Positions 37,414 through 46,300 of a stretch of 50,924 nt of DNA are shown piece after piece. The first letter of the stretch is position 1. Every line of letters starts with the position of its first letter. The translations under genes and the position numbers were made by a program. This DNA is from an uncultured Pseudomonadota bacterium. GTDB lineage: Bacteria > Pseudomonadota > Gammaproteobacteria > Methylococcales > Methylomonadaceae. Where the stretch lies: NCBI GenBank assembly GCA_903918375.1, contig CAIXED010000049.1:1-50924 (forward strand). The letters are read 5' to 3'. Below the pieces are notes generated by a model. That model did not search any database and was not told the origin of the DNA. It was given only the letters and a program-made list of their open reading frames with translations.

Positions 37414-40098
37414 ATGAATAAATCTCAGCCGCACTGGCATAGCTTAGACATTGATCAACTTTTAACCACCTTCAAGACCGACCTAAACAGCGGTTTGAAT
37501 GATGAGCAGGTTAAACAAGGCTTGGAGAAATTTGGGCCAAATCTATTAACGGTTAAACGCGGCAAATCGAAATGGGCGTTACTGGCATCTCAATTTAACC
37601 AGCCCTTGGTTTACATTTTGTTAATCTCAGCCATCGTTACCGCCAGCTTGCAAGAATGGGTTGATGCGGGGGTGATTTTTGGCGTGGTGTTAATCAATGC
37701 TTTGATTGGCTTTGTCCAAGAAGCCAATGCACTAAAAGCGATTGACGCCTTAAGCCACAGCCTAAACAAAACCGCCACTGTATTACGCAACGGCCAAAAA
37801 CGCCTGATTGCCAGCAGTGAATTAGTGCCCGGTGACTTGGTGTTTTTACAATCCGGCGACAAAGTCCCCGCTGATTTACGCTTAATCCAACACCGCAATT
37901 TACGCATCGACGAATCGGTATTAACCGGCGAATCGGTGGCGGTAGAAAAACAACTCGCCAATTTAGCCAAAGACACCGTGTTAGCCGAACGCAGCAATAT
38001 GGCGTTTGCGTCCAGTTTAGTCACTTACGGTACTGGGCTTGGCATCGTGGTTGCCACTGGCGACCTCAGCGAAATTGGCTTAATCAATCGCTTAATCGCC
38101 AGCGTTGATGATTTAGAAACCCCGTTGACCCGCAAAATCAGCCAGTTTTCGCAATGGCTGTTATGGATTATTGTCGGCTGTGCCTTGTTGACCTTTGCCG
38201 TTGGGGTTTGGCGCGGTGAAACTTTATTAGATATGTTTATGGCTTCGGTGGCATTGGCGGTTGGGGCGATACCGGAAGGTTTACCTGCCGCGATGACCAT
38301 CACCCTAGCGATTGGCGTTTCGCGCATGGCAAAACGCAACGCCATTATCCGCAAGTTACCGGCAGTAGAAACCTTGGGCAGTACCACGGTGATTTGCTCT
38401 GATAAAACCGGCACCTTGACCCAGAATCAAATGACGGTACAGGCGATTTACGTTGGCGGCAGTTTATTTACCGTCAGTGGCAGCGGTTACACGCCAGAAG
38501 GTGAATTCAGCCTCGACCAACAAACCATCAATCCTCAATCTTATCCCGCCTTAATCGAATGCTTGAAAGCCGGTTTGCTGTGCAATGACGCGCGTTTATT
38601 AAGCGACCATCAACAATGGCAAATCGAAGGCGACCCAACCGAAGCGGCTTTATTAGTCGCCGCGCATAAAGCCGGTTTACATCAAATTGCCACCAGTCAA
38701 AACCAGCCACGCCTTGATGCGATTCCTTTTGAATCTGAACATCAGTTTATGGCCACTTTGCATCGTAATGCCGACTCCCAATTGCGGCATATTTATCTTA
38801 AAGGCTCGCTGGAAAAGGTGTTAGAACGCTGCGATAGTGCTTTTGATAGCCAGTTGCAAACCGTCGCTTTGGATAAAGCCGCCTTGCATCAGCAACTGCA
38901 ACAATTAGCCGAACAAGGCTTAAGAGTGCTGGCGTTTGCACGCATTGAACACAGCGACGATCAGGTTCAACACCATGAAATCGGCAGTGGCATGGTGTTT
39001 CTAGGCTTGCAAGCGATGATAGACCCGCCACGCCCCGAAGCCGCTAAATCAATTGCCGCCTGTTACAAAGCGGGCATTAGCGTGAAAATGATCACCGGCG
39101 ACCATCCCATCACCGCCTTAGCGATTGCCAAGCAATTAGGCATGAAACAAGTTGAGAAAGTCATCAGCGGCGTAGAACTAGAACAAGCCAATCACCATGA
39201 CTATGGCAATTTAGTCCGCAATTGCGATGTGTTTGCTCGCATAGCGCCAGAACAAAAACTGCAATTAGTGAAAACCCTGCAAGCCCAAGGCCACATCGTC
39301 GCCATGACCGGTGATGGGGTTAATGATGCGCCAGCACTGCGGCAAGCCAATATCGGCGTGGCAATGGGCTTGTGTGGCACCGATGTTGCCAAAGAAGCGG
39401 CGGCGATGGTGTTGACTGACGACCATTTCGCCACCATCGAAGCCGCTATCGAAGAAGGCCGAGGCGTGTTTGATAATTTAGTCAAATTCATCGCTTGGAC
39501 GCTGCCGACCAATTTAGGCGAAGGCTTAGTGATTACCGCCGCCGTGGTTGCCAATGTCGCGCTACCGATTACACCGTTGCAAATCCTCTGGATCAATATG
39601 ACCACCGCCGTTTTATTAGGCTTAATGCTGTCATTTGAACCCAAAGAGCCGGATTTGATGCAACGTAAACCACGCAATCCCAAACAAGCGATTTTGACTC
39701 GTCATTTAGGGTTTCGGATTGTCTTGGTCGGGGTATTGTTATTGAGTGGTGCGTTTGGTTTGTTTCAATGGGAATTGATGCACGGTGAATCGCTACAAGC
39801 AGCGCGAACCGTGGCGGTAAATGTGTTTGTGTTTGGGCAATTGATGTATTTATTCAACTGCCGTTCACTGCGTTATTCGATGTTTTATGTTGGGGTGTTT
39901 TCCAATCCCAAATTGCTGTTTGGTGTGGTTTGCATGAGCTTGTTGCAAATGTTGTTTACTTACTGGCAACCGATGCAAATGGCCTTTGATACCGCAGCGA
40001 TTGGGCTTGAAGAATGGTTATTAATTAGCGTGGTAAGCTTGTCGATATACAGCATTATCGGTTTAGAAAAACTGATTTTTAGACAATTTATCCGCTAA
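37414..40098 (+). CDS. P-type cation-transporting ATPase, type II
   Basis: ATP-driven cation pump of the inner membrane. ATG 37414 ([12 protein letters not shown]) is used; an upstream TTG frame has no support. The 894 residues contain the N-terminal cation-ATPase domain, TM pairs, the TGES actuator loop (LTGESVAV), the type II membrane motif PEGLP in [13 protein letters not shown], the phosphorylated Asp330 in [12 protein letters not shown], the nucleotide domain, and the hinge [25 protein letters not shown] is typical of Ca2+-type pumps; Na+, K+ or Mg2+ cannot be excluded. A DUF1348 gene follows after 14 bases. Confidence 0.9.
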   Translation: MNKSQPHWHSLDIDQLLTTFKTDLNSGLNDEQVKQGLEKFGPNLLTVKRGKSKWALLASQFNQPLVYILLISAIVTASLQEWVDAGVIFGVVLINALIGFVQEANALKAIDALSHSLNKTATVLRNGQKRLIASSELVPGDLVFLQSGDKVPADLRLIQHRNLRIDESVLTGESVAVEKQLANLAKDTVLAERSNMAFASSLVTYGTGLGIVVATGDLSEIGLINRLIASVDDLETPLTRKISQFSQWLLWIIVGCALLTFAVGVWRGETLLDMFMASVALAVGAIPEGLPAAMTITLAIGVSRMAKRNAIIRKLPAVETLGSTTVICSDKTGTLTQNQMTVQAIYVGGSLFTVSGSGYTPEGEFSLDQQTINPQSYPALIECLKAGLLCNDARLLSDHQQWQIEGDPTEAALLVAAHKAGLHQIATSQNQPRLDAIPFESEHQFMATLHRNADSQLRHIYLKGSLEKVLERCDSAFDSQLQTVALDKAALHQQLQQLAEQGLRVLAFARIEHSDDQVQHHEIGSGMVFLGLQAMIDPPRPEAAKSIAACYKAGISVKMITGDHPITALAIAKQLGMKQVEKVISGVELEQANHHDYGNLVRNCDVFARIAPEQKLQLVKTLQAQGHIVAMTGDGVNDAPALRQANIGVAMGLCGTDVAKEAAAMVLTDDHFATIEAAIEEGRGVFDNLVKFIAWTLPTNLGEGLVITAAVVANVALPITPLQILWINMTTAVLLGLMLSFEPKEPDLMQRKPRNPKQAILTRHLGFRIVLVGVLLLSGAFGLFQWELMHGESLQAARTVAVNVFVFGQLMYLFNCRSLRYSMFYVGVFSNPKLLFGVVCMSLLQMLFTYWQPMQMAFDTAAIGLEEWLLISVVSLSIYSIIGLEKLIFRQFIR

Positions 40099-40112
40099 CA
40101 GGAGTCATCAAA

Positions 40113-40580
40113 ATGGACGGCAAACCACCTTATCCACCTTTCAGCATAGAAACAGCCACTCTTAAAGTACGTTTGGCGGAAGATGCTTGGAATAGCCGCG
40201 ATCCAGACCGTGTGGTTCAAGTTTATACCGAAGATAGCCAATGGCGTAACCGTGCCGAGTTTCCGCGTGGTCGTGAGCAAATTCGGGCATTTTTACAGCG
40301 CAAATGGGCAACCGAACTGGATTACCGATTAATCAAAGAATTATGGGCCACTGACGGCAACCGGATTGCGGTGCGATTTGCTTATGAATGGCACAACCAA
40401 GCCGGCGATTGGTTTAGAAGTTATGGCAATGAAAACTGGGAATTTAACGAAAAAGGTTTAATGCAACGCCGCTATGCCAGCATTAACGACAAGCCGATTG
40501 AAGCCGAACAGCGTTTAATGCACTGGCCTCAAGGCCGCCGCCCAGATGAACATCCGGGCTTGAGTGAGTTGGGATTATAA
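40113..40580 (+). CDS. DUF1348 / NTF2-like protein
   Basis: A 155-residue NTF2-fold protein of the DUF1348 type, recognised by [38 protein letters not shown] and [20 protein letters not shown]. Such proteins form small alpha/beta cones with a hydrophobic pocket; no reaction is known. ATG 40113 has GGAG 9 bases upstream. The close spacing to the P-type ATPase suggests one transcript, although the functional link is unclear. Confidence 0.85.
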   Translation: MDGKPPYPPFSIETATLKVRLAEDAWNSRDPDRVVQVYTEDSQWRNRAEFPRGREQIRAFLQRKWATELDYRLIKELWATDGNRIAVRFAYEWHNQAGDWFRSYGNENWEFNEKGLMQRRYASINDKPIEAEQRLMHWPQGRRPDEHPGLSELGL

Positions 40581-40582
40581 AA

Positions 40583-40915
40583 TTATTCGATGATTGCTTG
40601 TAGCTTGGCAATTACGTCATCAACAATAAACTGAGGTGTTGATTCCAGTTTTTTGGCTTTGCGAGCAGTAAGATCAAGTGCACGGGGTTGATCGCAACGG
40701 ACAATACCGACCGTTTGTGTACCAGCCCCCATTAAAGATACACCAAACCCAGCGGTTCTTGCCAAATTACCACCATTGGTAATCGGTAATACAATCGGGG
40801 CATTGGTCATTTTATTAAATGCCTGTTTGGTCACGACAAAAACCGGACGGGTTCCTTGCTGTTCACTGCCACTGGTAGGGTCAAGCGAAACCAGATAAAT
40901 ATCACCGCGTTGCAT
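40583..40915 (-). CDS. chpB: ChpB-like toxin (PemK/MazF family endoribonuclease)
   Basis: mRNA interferase toxin of a type II toxin-antitoxin module. The 110 residues begin MQRGDIYLVSLDPTSGSEQQ, the R-G-D and P-x-x-G-x-E-Q motifs of the family, and continue with PIVLPITNGGNLARTAGFGV and VRCDQPRALDL, close in pattern to E. coli ChpB. Its ATG shares one base with the antitoxin stop (TGATG), so the pair is translationally coupled in the normal antitoxin-first order. Confidence 0.9.
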   Translation of the reverse strand: MQRGDIYLVSLDPTSGSEQQGTRPVFVVTKQAFNKMTNAPIVLPITNGGNLARTAGFGVSLMGAGTQTVGIVRCDQPRALDLTARKAKKLESTPQFIVDDVIAKLQAIIE

Positions 40916-41169
40916 CAAAGTAACTCGTTGCCAATAGCTGGCGCATCAAGCCAAGCTTGGTCTTCTTGGTTTAGTTCGGTATTTGCATCACATAAAGCCA
41001 GCAATTGTTCCAGCGTGTAACGACGTTTTTGCGGTTCAATCACTAAGCGACCATCGATAATATCAATCTCGGCTTGAGAGCCTTCTTTAATCGCTAAACT
41101 TTCAAGAAATGCTGGTGGAATGGTCAGCATGACAGATCCGCCAACTCGTCTAAAAGAGGTTGTAAGCAT
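40915..41169 (-). CDS. chpS: ChpS-like antitoxin (AbrB/MazE family)
   Basis: Antitoxin that neutralises the downstream ChpB-like toxin and probably represses the operon. ATG 41169 with GGAG 7 bases upstream is preferred to TTG at 41181. The 84 residues start MLTTSFRRVGGSVMLTIPPA, an AbrB/SpoVT swapped-hairpin DNA-binding domain, followed by KRRYTLEQLLALCDAN, the toxin-binding tail seen in ChpS. Confidence 0.88.
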   Translation of the reverse strand: MLTTSFRRVGGSVMLTIPPAFLESLAIKEGSQAEIDIIDGRLVIEPQKRRYTLEQLLALCDANTELNQEDQAWLDAPAIGNELL

Positions 41170-41250
41170 AATTAGCTCCAATTAGCCAAATTATATAAAA
41201 GTATAACTATCATAATAGCTAAAGCAATTGCTTATGTCACCCAATTAAAT

Positions 41251-41689
41251 AACTGATGTTACGCAGAAATTATGGCTATCCATGGACATAGCCGTCATTC
41301 CCGCGAAGGCGGGAATCCAGACCTCGAAGCCAACAACCTAGATTCCCGCCTTTGCGGGAATGACGAAGCCAATACAAATAGCCAAGTCAAGAATGTTGAA
41401 GGTAAGCCTGTCGCTTTATAGATGACTATTTTGGTTTAGCACTGCCAAAAAACCATAGGGCTTATAAAAATCAGTCCTTTATTTAATTACCTTAACTTTT
41501 CGTTTTGTCATCCCGTTAGGGATCGCTTAACTCTAAACGGATTGGATAACTTAGAGGCTGAGGGATTTCTACGGAATGACAAAATCAAAGGCCAAGGTAT
41601 TAAATTAAGTGTTATGGTTTTTTGAAGTTATGCAGCGGTAAAATTTAATACGTCGCACTCTCCGCTATTAGCACTGTGTAACATCAGTT
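41251..41689. repeat. Intergenic element bounded by 16-bp inverted repeats
   Basis: AACTGATGTTACGCAG (41251-41266) reappears inverted at 41674-41689 (15 of 16 positions). Inside are two further inverted pairs: 41294-41320 with 41340-41364 (core ATTCCCGC/GCGGGAAT) and 41504-41517 with 41572-41585 (TTTTGTCATCCCGT arms). There is no ORF in the 439 bases. The right arm covers the queA stop codon. It may be a MITE-like insertion or several dispersed repeats that landed together. Confidence 0.65.
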
Positions 41690-42707
41690 AAATAATCACC
41701 ATCGCATCACCATAACTAAAGAATCGGTATTGTTGCTGGATAGCGTGTTGATAGGCTTGCATCACCGCGTCATAACCAGCAAATGCCGAGATTAGCATCA
41801 GCAAAGTTGATTCTGGCAAATGAAAGTTAGTTAGCATGGCATCGACGGATTTGAACTGATAGCCAGGGGTAATGAATAAATCGGTGTCACCAAAACCAGC
41901 TTGCAAACTGCCACTACGCGAGGCGGATTCCAACGCACGAACCGCTGTGGTGCCAATCGCCACCACTCGGCCACCACGCGCACGGGCTTGCTGGACTGCA
42001 TCCACCGTCGCTTGGCTGACTTGGTAAAACTCTTTGTGCATGACATGATCAGCTAAATCATCGGCTCGCACTGGCTGAAAAGTGCCGCTACCGACATGCA
42101 AAGTCACAAACGCCTTCGCAATGCCTTTCGCGTCCAACTTATCCAACGCCGCTTGATCAAAATGCAATCCCGCCGTTGGTGCTGCCACCGCGCCGGCTTG
42201 TTTAGCAAACACGGTTTGATAACGCTCTAAATCATCGCTGTCATCAGCGCGTTCGATGTAAGGTGGCAACGGGATGTGGCCGATGTCTGCCAGCAAATCT
42301 AACAGGGTTTGTTCGGTTTCAAATTGCAGTCGGAATAAATCGTTTTCCCGCTCAATCACCCGACAAACTGCGCCACCGTCTAAATTGAGTAATGAATCCG
42401 GTTTAGGCGATTTACTGGCTTTGATATGCGCCAAGGCTTGACGCTCGCCCTCGATTCGCTCAATCAAAATTTCAATTTTGCCGCCACTGGCTTTGTGGCC
42501 GTATAACCGCGCTGGAATCACTTTGGTATCGTTAAACACCACCAAATCATTGGCATTTAGCAGATCAAGAAAATCGCTGAATTGGCTGTCTTTGATCGTT
42601 CCAGATACTCGGTTCAAATGCAGTAAACGGCTGGCAGTACGTTCTGCCAAAGGCTTTTGGGCAATTAAAGAGTCGGGGAGATGGTAATTGAAATCGCTTT
42701 TTTTCAT
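41688..42707 (-). CDS. queA: tRNA preQ1(34) S-adenosylmethionine ribosyltransferase-isomerase
   Basis: Transfers the ribosyl part of AdoMet to preQ1 at tRNA position 34, making epoxyqueuosine. At 339 residues it has the normal length. It opens [25 protein letters not shown] and has [13 protein letters not shown], the signature [31 protein letters not shown] and [18 protein letters not shown]. tgt, its frequent neighbour, is not present. The terminal codons lie under an inverted-repeat arm without altering the reading frame. Confidence 0.97.
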   Translation of the reverse strand: MKKSDFNYHLPDSLIAQKPLAERTASRLLHLNRVSGTIKDSQFSDFLDLLNANDLVVFNDTKVIPARLYGHKASGGKIEILIERIEGERQALAHIKASKSPKPDSLLNLDGGAVCRVIERENDLFRLQFETEQTLLDLLADIGHIPLPPYIERADDSDDLERYQTVFAKQAGAVAAPTAGLHFDQAALDKLDAKGIAKAFVTLHVGSGTFQPVRADDLADHVMHKEFYQVSQATVDAVQQARARGGRVVAIGTTAVRALESASRSGSLQAGFGDTDLFITPGYQFKSVDAMLTNFHLPESTLLMLISAFAGYDAVMQAYQHAIQQQYRFFSYGDAMVII

Positions 42708-42734
42708 GGCATTGGCTGAGTGACAGAAACAAAA

Positions 42735-42762
42735 AAGGCCAGCAAGTAAACTTGCTAGCCTT
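42735..42762 (-). terminator. Rho-independent terminator, minus strand
   Basis: On the minus strand AAGGCTAGCAAG pairs with CTTGCTGGCCTT (one mismatch) and is followed by a T-run with a TTTTTTG core. It would stop transcripts coming from the DUF333 lipoprotein gene before they enter queA. Confidence 0.75.
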
Positions 42763-43072
42763 TATCTGTAGGGCAAAATGCTAAACACTAATGCTTTAAC
42801 AAATAACCAAACAACGCATAGCTAGTTTTGCACTGAACTAACCACTTTCGCTTGACAAGCTAGACCACAAAACTGCAAGCCCGATTTTTTCAAAATTTAC
42901 AGCCATTATCCGTTCTTTAGATATCACTAGCAATCTGAATATAGTTTTCTTCATCGTATCGCTCTGGTCAGCTTACTAGCGATTTATTGGCTGCTTTTAT
43001 CATCCTATCTCGCCATTAATTAAACTGTGTTATTTAACACACCCTAATTTTTCACCACCCAAAAACCAGTGA
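42763..43072. other. Non-coding stretch between queA and the DUF333 gene
   Basis: 310 AT-rich bases without a convincing ORF. It contains the first copy of the 16-bp palindrome (43026-43041). A TTGACA at about 42853 has no matching -10. Otherwise I see nothing in it. Confidence 0.4.
43026..43041. promoter_or_regulatory. Palindrome TGTGTTA-TT-TAACACA, copy 1
   Basis: Perfect 7-bp inverted repeat with a 2-base centre. It lies within a 22-base sequence (43017-43038) repeated exactly at 43477-43498. It is located just after the DUF333 gene; the duplication suggests a protein-binding site. Confidence 0.55.
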
Positions 43073-43381
43073 TTATTTCGGTAAATCCTCATCTAATTTT
43101 GCCTTACATTCGCCGCGAAAGTAGCTCCATTCCTCGCATACAGTCCCTGAAGGCCAAGTGCACCAACCAACCTCAGCGCCCGTCGAATCAGGCTTGATAG
43201 ATAGCGTTCCACCCGATTTAACACAGGCAGCAGAGGCGGGATTTGGCATAGATGCAATAGGTTTGGTGTCATTACTGCTTGTTAACGACTCGCCACAAGC
43301 TGTTAACAGCAAGCAACTGAGCGACAAAGTCATCACAGATCGATGAATATTGAGTAAAAAAGATGATTTTATGATTTTCAT
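43073..43381 (-). CDS. DUF333 lipoprotein
   Basis: A 102-residue outer-envelope lipoprotein with a long signal region and lipobox LLLTAC (Cys29). The mature part matches DUF333: MPNPASAACVKSGGTLSIKPD, then GWCTWPSGTVCEEWSYFRGEC, whose four Cys probably form disulfides. Family members are small secreted or surface proteins of unknown role (some are labelled hemolysin-like without evidence). Both copies of the 16-bp palindrome flank this gene. No good ribosome site is visible at ATG 43381; an internal Met at residue 17 is an alternative start. Confidence 0.8.
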   Translation of the reverse strand: MKIIKSSFLLNIHRSVMTLSLSCLLLTACGESLTSSNDTKPIASMPNPASAACVKSGGTLSIKPDSTGAEVGWCTWPSGTVCEEWSYFRGECKAKLDEDLPK

Positions 43382-43485
43382 ATCGCAAAAATAGATGAAT
43401 AGTGGGAATAAGCACCAAAAATACCACGAAAAGCCGTTTTTCTACCGGTCTTAAAAACCTCAGTTTATTCGTCAGATAATTAAAC

Positions 43486-43501
43486 TGTGTTATTTAACGC
43501 A
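43486..43501. promoter_or_regulatory. Palindrome TGTGTTA-TT-TAACGCA, copy 2
   Basis: One base different from copy 1. Its centre lies about 107 bases upstream of the -24 element of the sigma54-type promoter, where enhancer-binding activators usually bind. Candidate upstream activator site for the first TonB receptor. Confidence 0.5.
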
Positions 43502-43597
43502 TTTTAGGTGTGGCATATCACACAGTTTTTAAATGATTTAGGGGGTTAGTTAAAGACGAAAAAACCTAACCAATTGATATTATTGTATTTTGTATTT

Positions 43598-43614
43598 TTG
43601 GCATGATAATTGCT
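43598..43614 (+). promoter_or_regulatory. sigma54 (RpoN) -24/-12 promoter of the TonB receptor cluster
   Basis: TTGGCATGATAATTGCT matches the consensus YTGGCACGRNNNTTGCW at every defined position but one (T for C in CACG). The invariant GG (43600-43601) and GC (43612-43613) are separated by the required 10 bases. The expected start is near 43625, leaving a leader of about 90 bases before ATG 43716. Confidence 0.8.
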
Positions 43615-43715
43615 TTGTTAGGAAGGTTACGCAGTGACTTTGGAATTGCTTGGCGTTTGTTAGCACCTATAGCGCCAAATCAATCAATTTTAAGAATATA
43701 AAACCAAGAGGAACT

Positions 43716-46181
43716 ATGAAAATACGCAACCTTCCTAAAGCCAGTCGATCAATGATTGGCTTGTTAGCTTTAGCTTCTATGCCAGTAATGGCGGCTAGTG
43801 ATGCGGATCAAACCGCTGACGAAAAAAAATCATCAAAAGATGCGACAGTATTGCCAGAAGTATCGGTTTCTAGTCAGTCAGAAAAAGCCGAGCCATCGAT
43901 TGTAGAAAAATACAAATTGCCGGTGACTGTTGAAACGGTTACCAAGAAAGAGCTTGATGAAAAAGTAAACGTATTTAATACCGAAGACGCGATTAAATAC
44001 GAACCCAGTATTTTGGTTCGTAAGCGTTATGTCGGTGACACCAATGCTCCAGTCGGTACCAGAACCGCAACTACTTCTCAAAGCGCCAGAACTCTGATTT
44101 ATGCAGATGGTGTTTTGTTATCGACCTTATTGAACAATAACAATAGCAATACAGGTTCACCGCGTTGGAATACGGTTGCTCCTAATGAAATAGACAAAGT
44201 TGAAATGATGTACGGCCCTTTCTCAGCAGCTTATGCTGGGAACTCAATGGGTGGTGTCATCAATATCACTACCAAAATGCCGGATAAATTTGAAGCCTAT
44301 GCAGATGCTCAAGCTTCTTGGCAAGATTACAGTCAATACGGCCATTCTGGTACTTATGAAACCCAGAATTATTCAGGTGGAATTGGTGATCGGGTCAATG
44401 ATTTATCATTCCGTTTTGATTACAACCATTTGGATAGCCATAGTCAACCAATTGCTTACGCAACCCAGGTTGTGGCGCCCGGTTCTAATGGTTTGCTTGG
44501 AGGTGCTGCACTAGCAGCCGCAACCCCTGTAAAGGGTGCTTACATGTCATCAAACGTCTTTGGTCAGCCTATGGCGGTTCTAGGCGCAACTGCGATGAAT
44601 CACACGATTCAAGACAATTTTAAATGGAAGTTAGCTTACGACATTACATCAACATTGAAAGCGTCTTATACCTTGGGTATGTGGCAAAACAATAATGAAT
44701 CTAGCGTTAGTAGTTTTCTAACAGATTCAGCTGGTAATCCTGTTTATAGCGGCAATATTAAATTGGCCAACAATCCAACTATTGGCACCTCGTTGGCAAC
44801 TGCCATGTTACCAAGTATTTCTCAGCAAACTACTTGGTCACATGGTATGAATTTACATTCAGAAACTGGTGGTAAATTTGACTGGGAATTAATCGGCAGT
44901 GTTGTTGATTTATCCGAAGATTTATCCAAAGCTCCAACTAATGCAACTACCACCACTGGTAAATTGACATCGATGAATGGTACCAACTGGCATACCGTTG
45001 ATGCTAAGGGTATTTGGCGTCCAGGCGACTTTTATGGCAATCATGAAGTCAGTTTTGGTTTTCACCATGATATGTACGAGTTAGCTAATCCAGTTTCCAA
45101 AACCGGTTACTGGGCAAATGATTCAACTTTGCCGATTTCTCTTAATGACGGTTCGACCAATGCTGTCGGTAAAACTACAACCGAAGGTTATTGGGTGCAA
45201 GATTCTTGGGATTTTGCTAAGGACTGGAATTTTACAGCTGGTGGTCGATTAGAAAACTGGAATGCCTATGATGGTGTCAACTCAGCTTGGACAAACAACA
45301 AATATCAAGTAGTCAATCAGAAAAACACCCATGACCTAAATTTCTCGCCAAAAGGTAAATTAACTTGGAGCCCTACTGATCAATGGAAATTTGGTGCAGC
45401 TATCGCAAAAGCTTACCGTTACCCAACTGTTGGTGAAATGTTCCAAACTTATACTACTTCAAGTGCTCCAACAACTTTGGTAACAGGTAATCCAAATCTG
45501 AAACCAGAAAATGTTTTATCATCTGAAATATCAGTCGAATATTTTGTGAATAAAGGCAAATACCGCCTGAGCTTTTTCCAAGAACAAGTAGAAAATGCTA
45601 TTTTCTCAACTGTTTCTAGTGTGCCAAATATTAATGGTTATCAGCAGACTTCAATTGTTAATAATATTGGCCAAACAGATGCATATGGACTGGAGTTTTC
45701 TGGTAATCAATCCGATGTAGGTATTGATGGGTTAGATTTGTTTGGTAGTGCAACTTGGACGGATGCTCGTATTACAAATAACGTGGCATCAGACCAAGCT
45801 CTTGCCGCATCACCTATAACTCCTGCAAATCTTGCAAATAACCCTAATACCTATGCACCTAGTACAGGTGCATTAATGCCACGTATTCCACAATGGCGAG
45901 CAACTTTTGGTGCAACTTATAAAGTCAATGATCAATTAAGTGCTACAGTTAATGGGCGTTATAGTGATGCAGCATTTGGTCAGTTGAATAATAGCGATAT
46001 TAATCATAAAACTTATACAGGTGTTGGTGGATATTTTGTAGTAGATACAAAAGTTAATTACAAAATTAACAAGCAATTCACTTTAAGTGGTGGTATTGAT
46101 AATATTAATAATGATAATTATTGGATTTTTCACCCATTTCCACAAAGAACCTACATGGCTCAGTTGAAATTTAACTATTAA
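43716..46181 (+). CDS. TonB-dependent outer-membrane receptor 1
   Basis: Outer-membrane gated barrel importing an unknown ligand with TonB energy. ATG 43716 has AGAGGAA 5 bases upstream and starts a signal peptide (MPVMAASDAD cleavage region), giving 821 residues. A TonB-box-like VLPEVSVSS is followed by the plug (about 65-195, ending MGGVINITTKMP). The barrel ends in the terminal aromatic strand MAQLKFNY. The last strands NYWIFHPFPQRTYMAQ resemble receptor 2, so the two are paralogues. The substrate could be a metal chelate, a vitamin or another small molecule; the sequence does not decide. Confidence 0.92.
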   Translation: MKIRNLPKASRSMIGLLALASMPVMAASDADQTADEKKSSKDATVLPEVSVSSQSEKAEPSIVEKYKLPVTVETVTKKELDEKVNVFNTEDAIKYEPSILVRKRYVGDTNAPVGTRTATTSQSARTLIYADGVLLSTLLNNNNSNTGSPRWNTVAPNEIDKVEMMYGPFSAAYAGNSMGGVINITTKMPDKFEAYADAQASWQDYSQYGHSGTYETQNYSGGIGDRVNDLSFRFDYNHLDSHSQPIAYATQVVAPGSNGLLGGAALAAATPVKGAYMSSNVFGQPMAVLGATAMNHTIQDNFKWKLAYDITSTLKASYTLGMWQNNNESSVSSFLTDSAGNPVYSGNIKLANNPTIGTSLATAMLPSISQQTTWSHGMNLHSETGGKFDWELIGSVVDLSEDLSKAPTNATTTTGKLTSMNGTNWHTVDAKGIWRPGDFYGNHEVSFGFHHDMYELANPVSKTGYWANDSTLPISLNDGSTNAVGKTTTEGYWVQDSWDFAKDWNFTAGGRLENWNAYDGVNSAWTNNKYQVVNQKNTHDLNFSPKGKLTWSPTDQWKFGAAIAKAYRYPTVGEMFQTYTTSSAPTTLVTGNPNLKPENVLSSEISVEYFVNKGKYRLSFFQEQVENAIFSTVSSVPNINGYQQTSIVNNIGQTDAYGLEFSGNQSDVGIDGLDLFGSATWTDARITNNVASDQALAASPITPANLANNPNTYAPSTGALMPRIPQWRATFGATYKVNDQLSATVNGRYSDAAFGQLNNSDINHKTYTGVGGYFVVDTKVNYKINKQFTLSGGIDNINNDNYWIFHPFPQRTYMAQLKFNY

Positions 46182-46190
46182 TCATATAAA

Positions 46191-46226
46191 CCAGCTCATC
46201 AGTTTATTTGTAAATTGATGAGCTGG
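46191..46226 (+). terminator. Strong hairpin between the two receptor genes
   Basis: CCAGCTCATCAGTTTA (46191-46206) and TAAATTGATGAGCTGG (46211-46226) pair over 16 positions (one G-U) around TTTG. The following sequence is AT-rich (AATAGTTTGTATTTT) without a pure T-run. It may terminate partly, so that receptor 2 is expressed differently from receptor 1. Confidence 0.7.
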
Positions 46227-46300
46227 AATAGTTTGTATTTTCAATCAATAAAAATAATAAAACCAACTTATCACACAGACTTCAACAGGATTTTTTATCA

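Larger units (their letters stand above)
43382..43715 (+). other. Regulatory region between DUF333 gene and first TonB receptor
   Basis: 334 bases between two divergently read genes, holding palindrome copy 2 (43486-43501), an imperfect palindrome GTGTG-GCATAT-CACAC (43508-43523), the sigma54-type promoter (43598-43614) and the receptor ribosome site (AGAGGAA near 43707). The frame upstream of 43716 is not used because this leader is non-coding in character. Confidence 0.6.

Noticed and set aside
41294-41364. Repeats with ATTCCCGC cores as a CRISPR array
   Set aside because: Only two inverted arms with no regular spacing or direct repeats; a palindromic dispersed repeat explains them.
43508-43523. 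GTGTG-GCATAT-CACAC as a CRP site
   Set aside because: CRP sites need TGTGA-N6-TCACA; here the TGTG and CACA halves are 6 rather than 8 bases apart, so the spacing is wrong.
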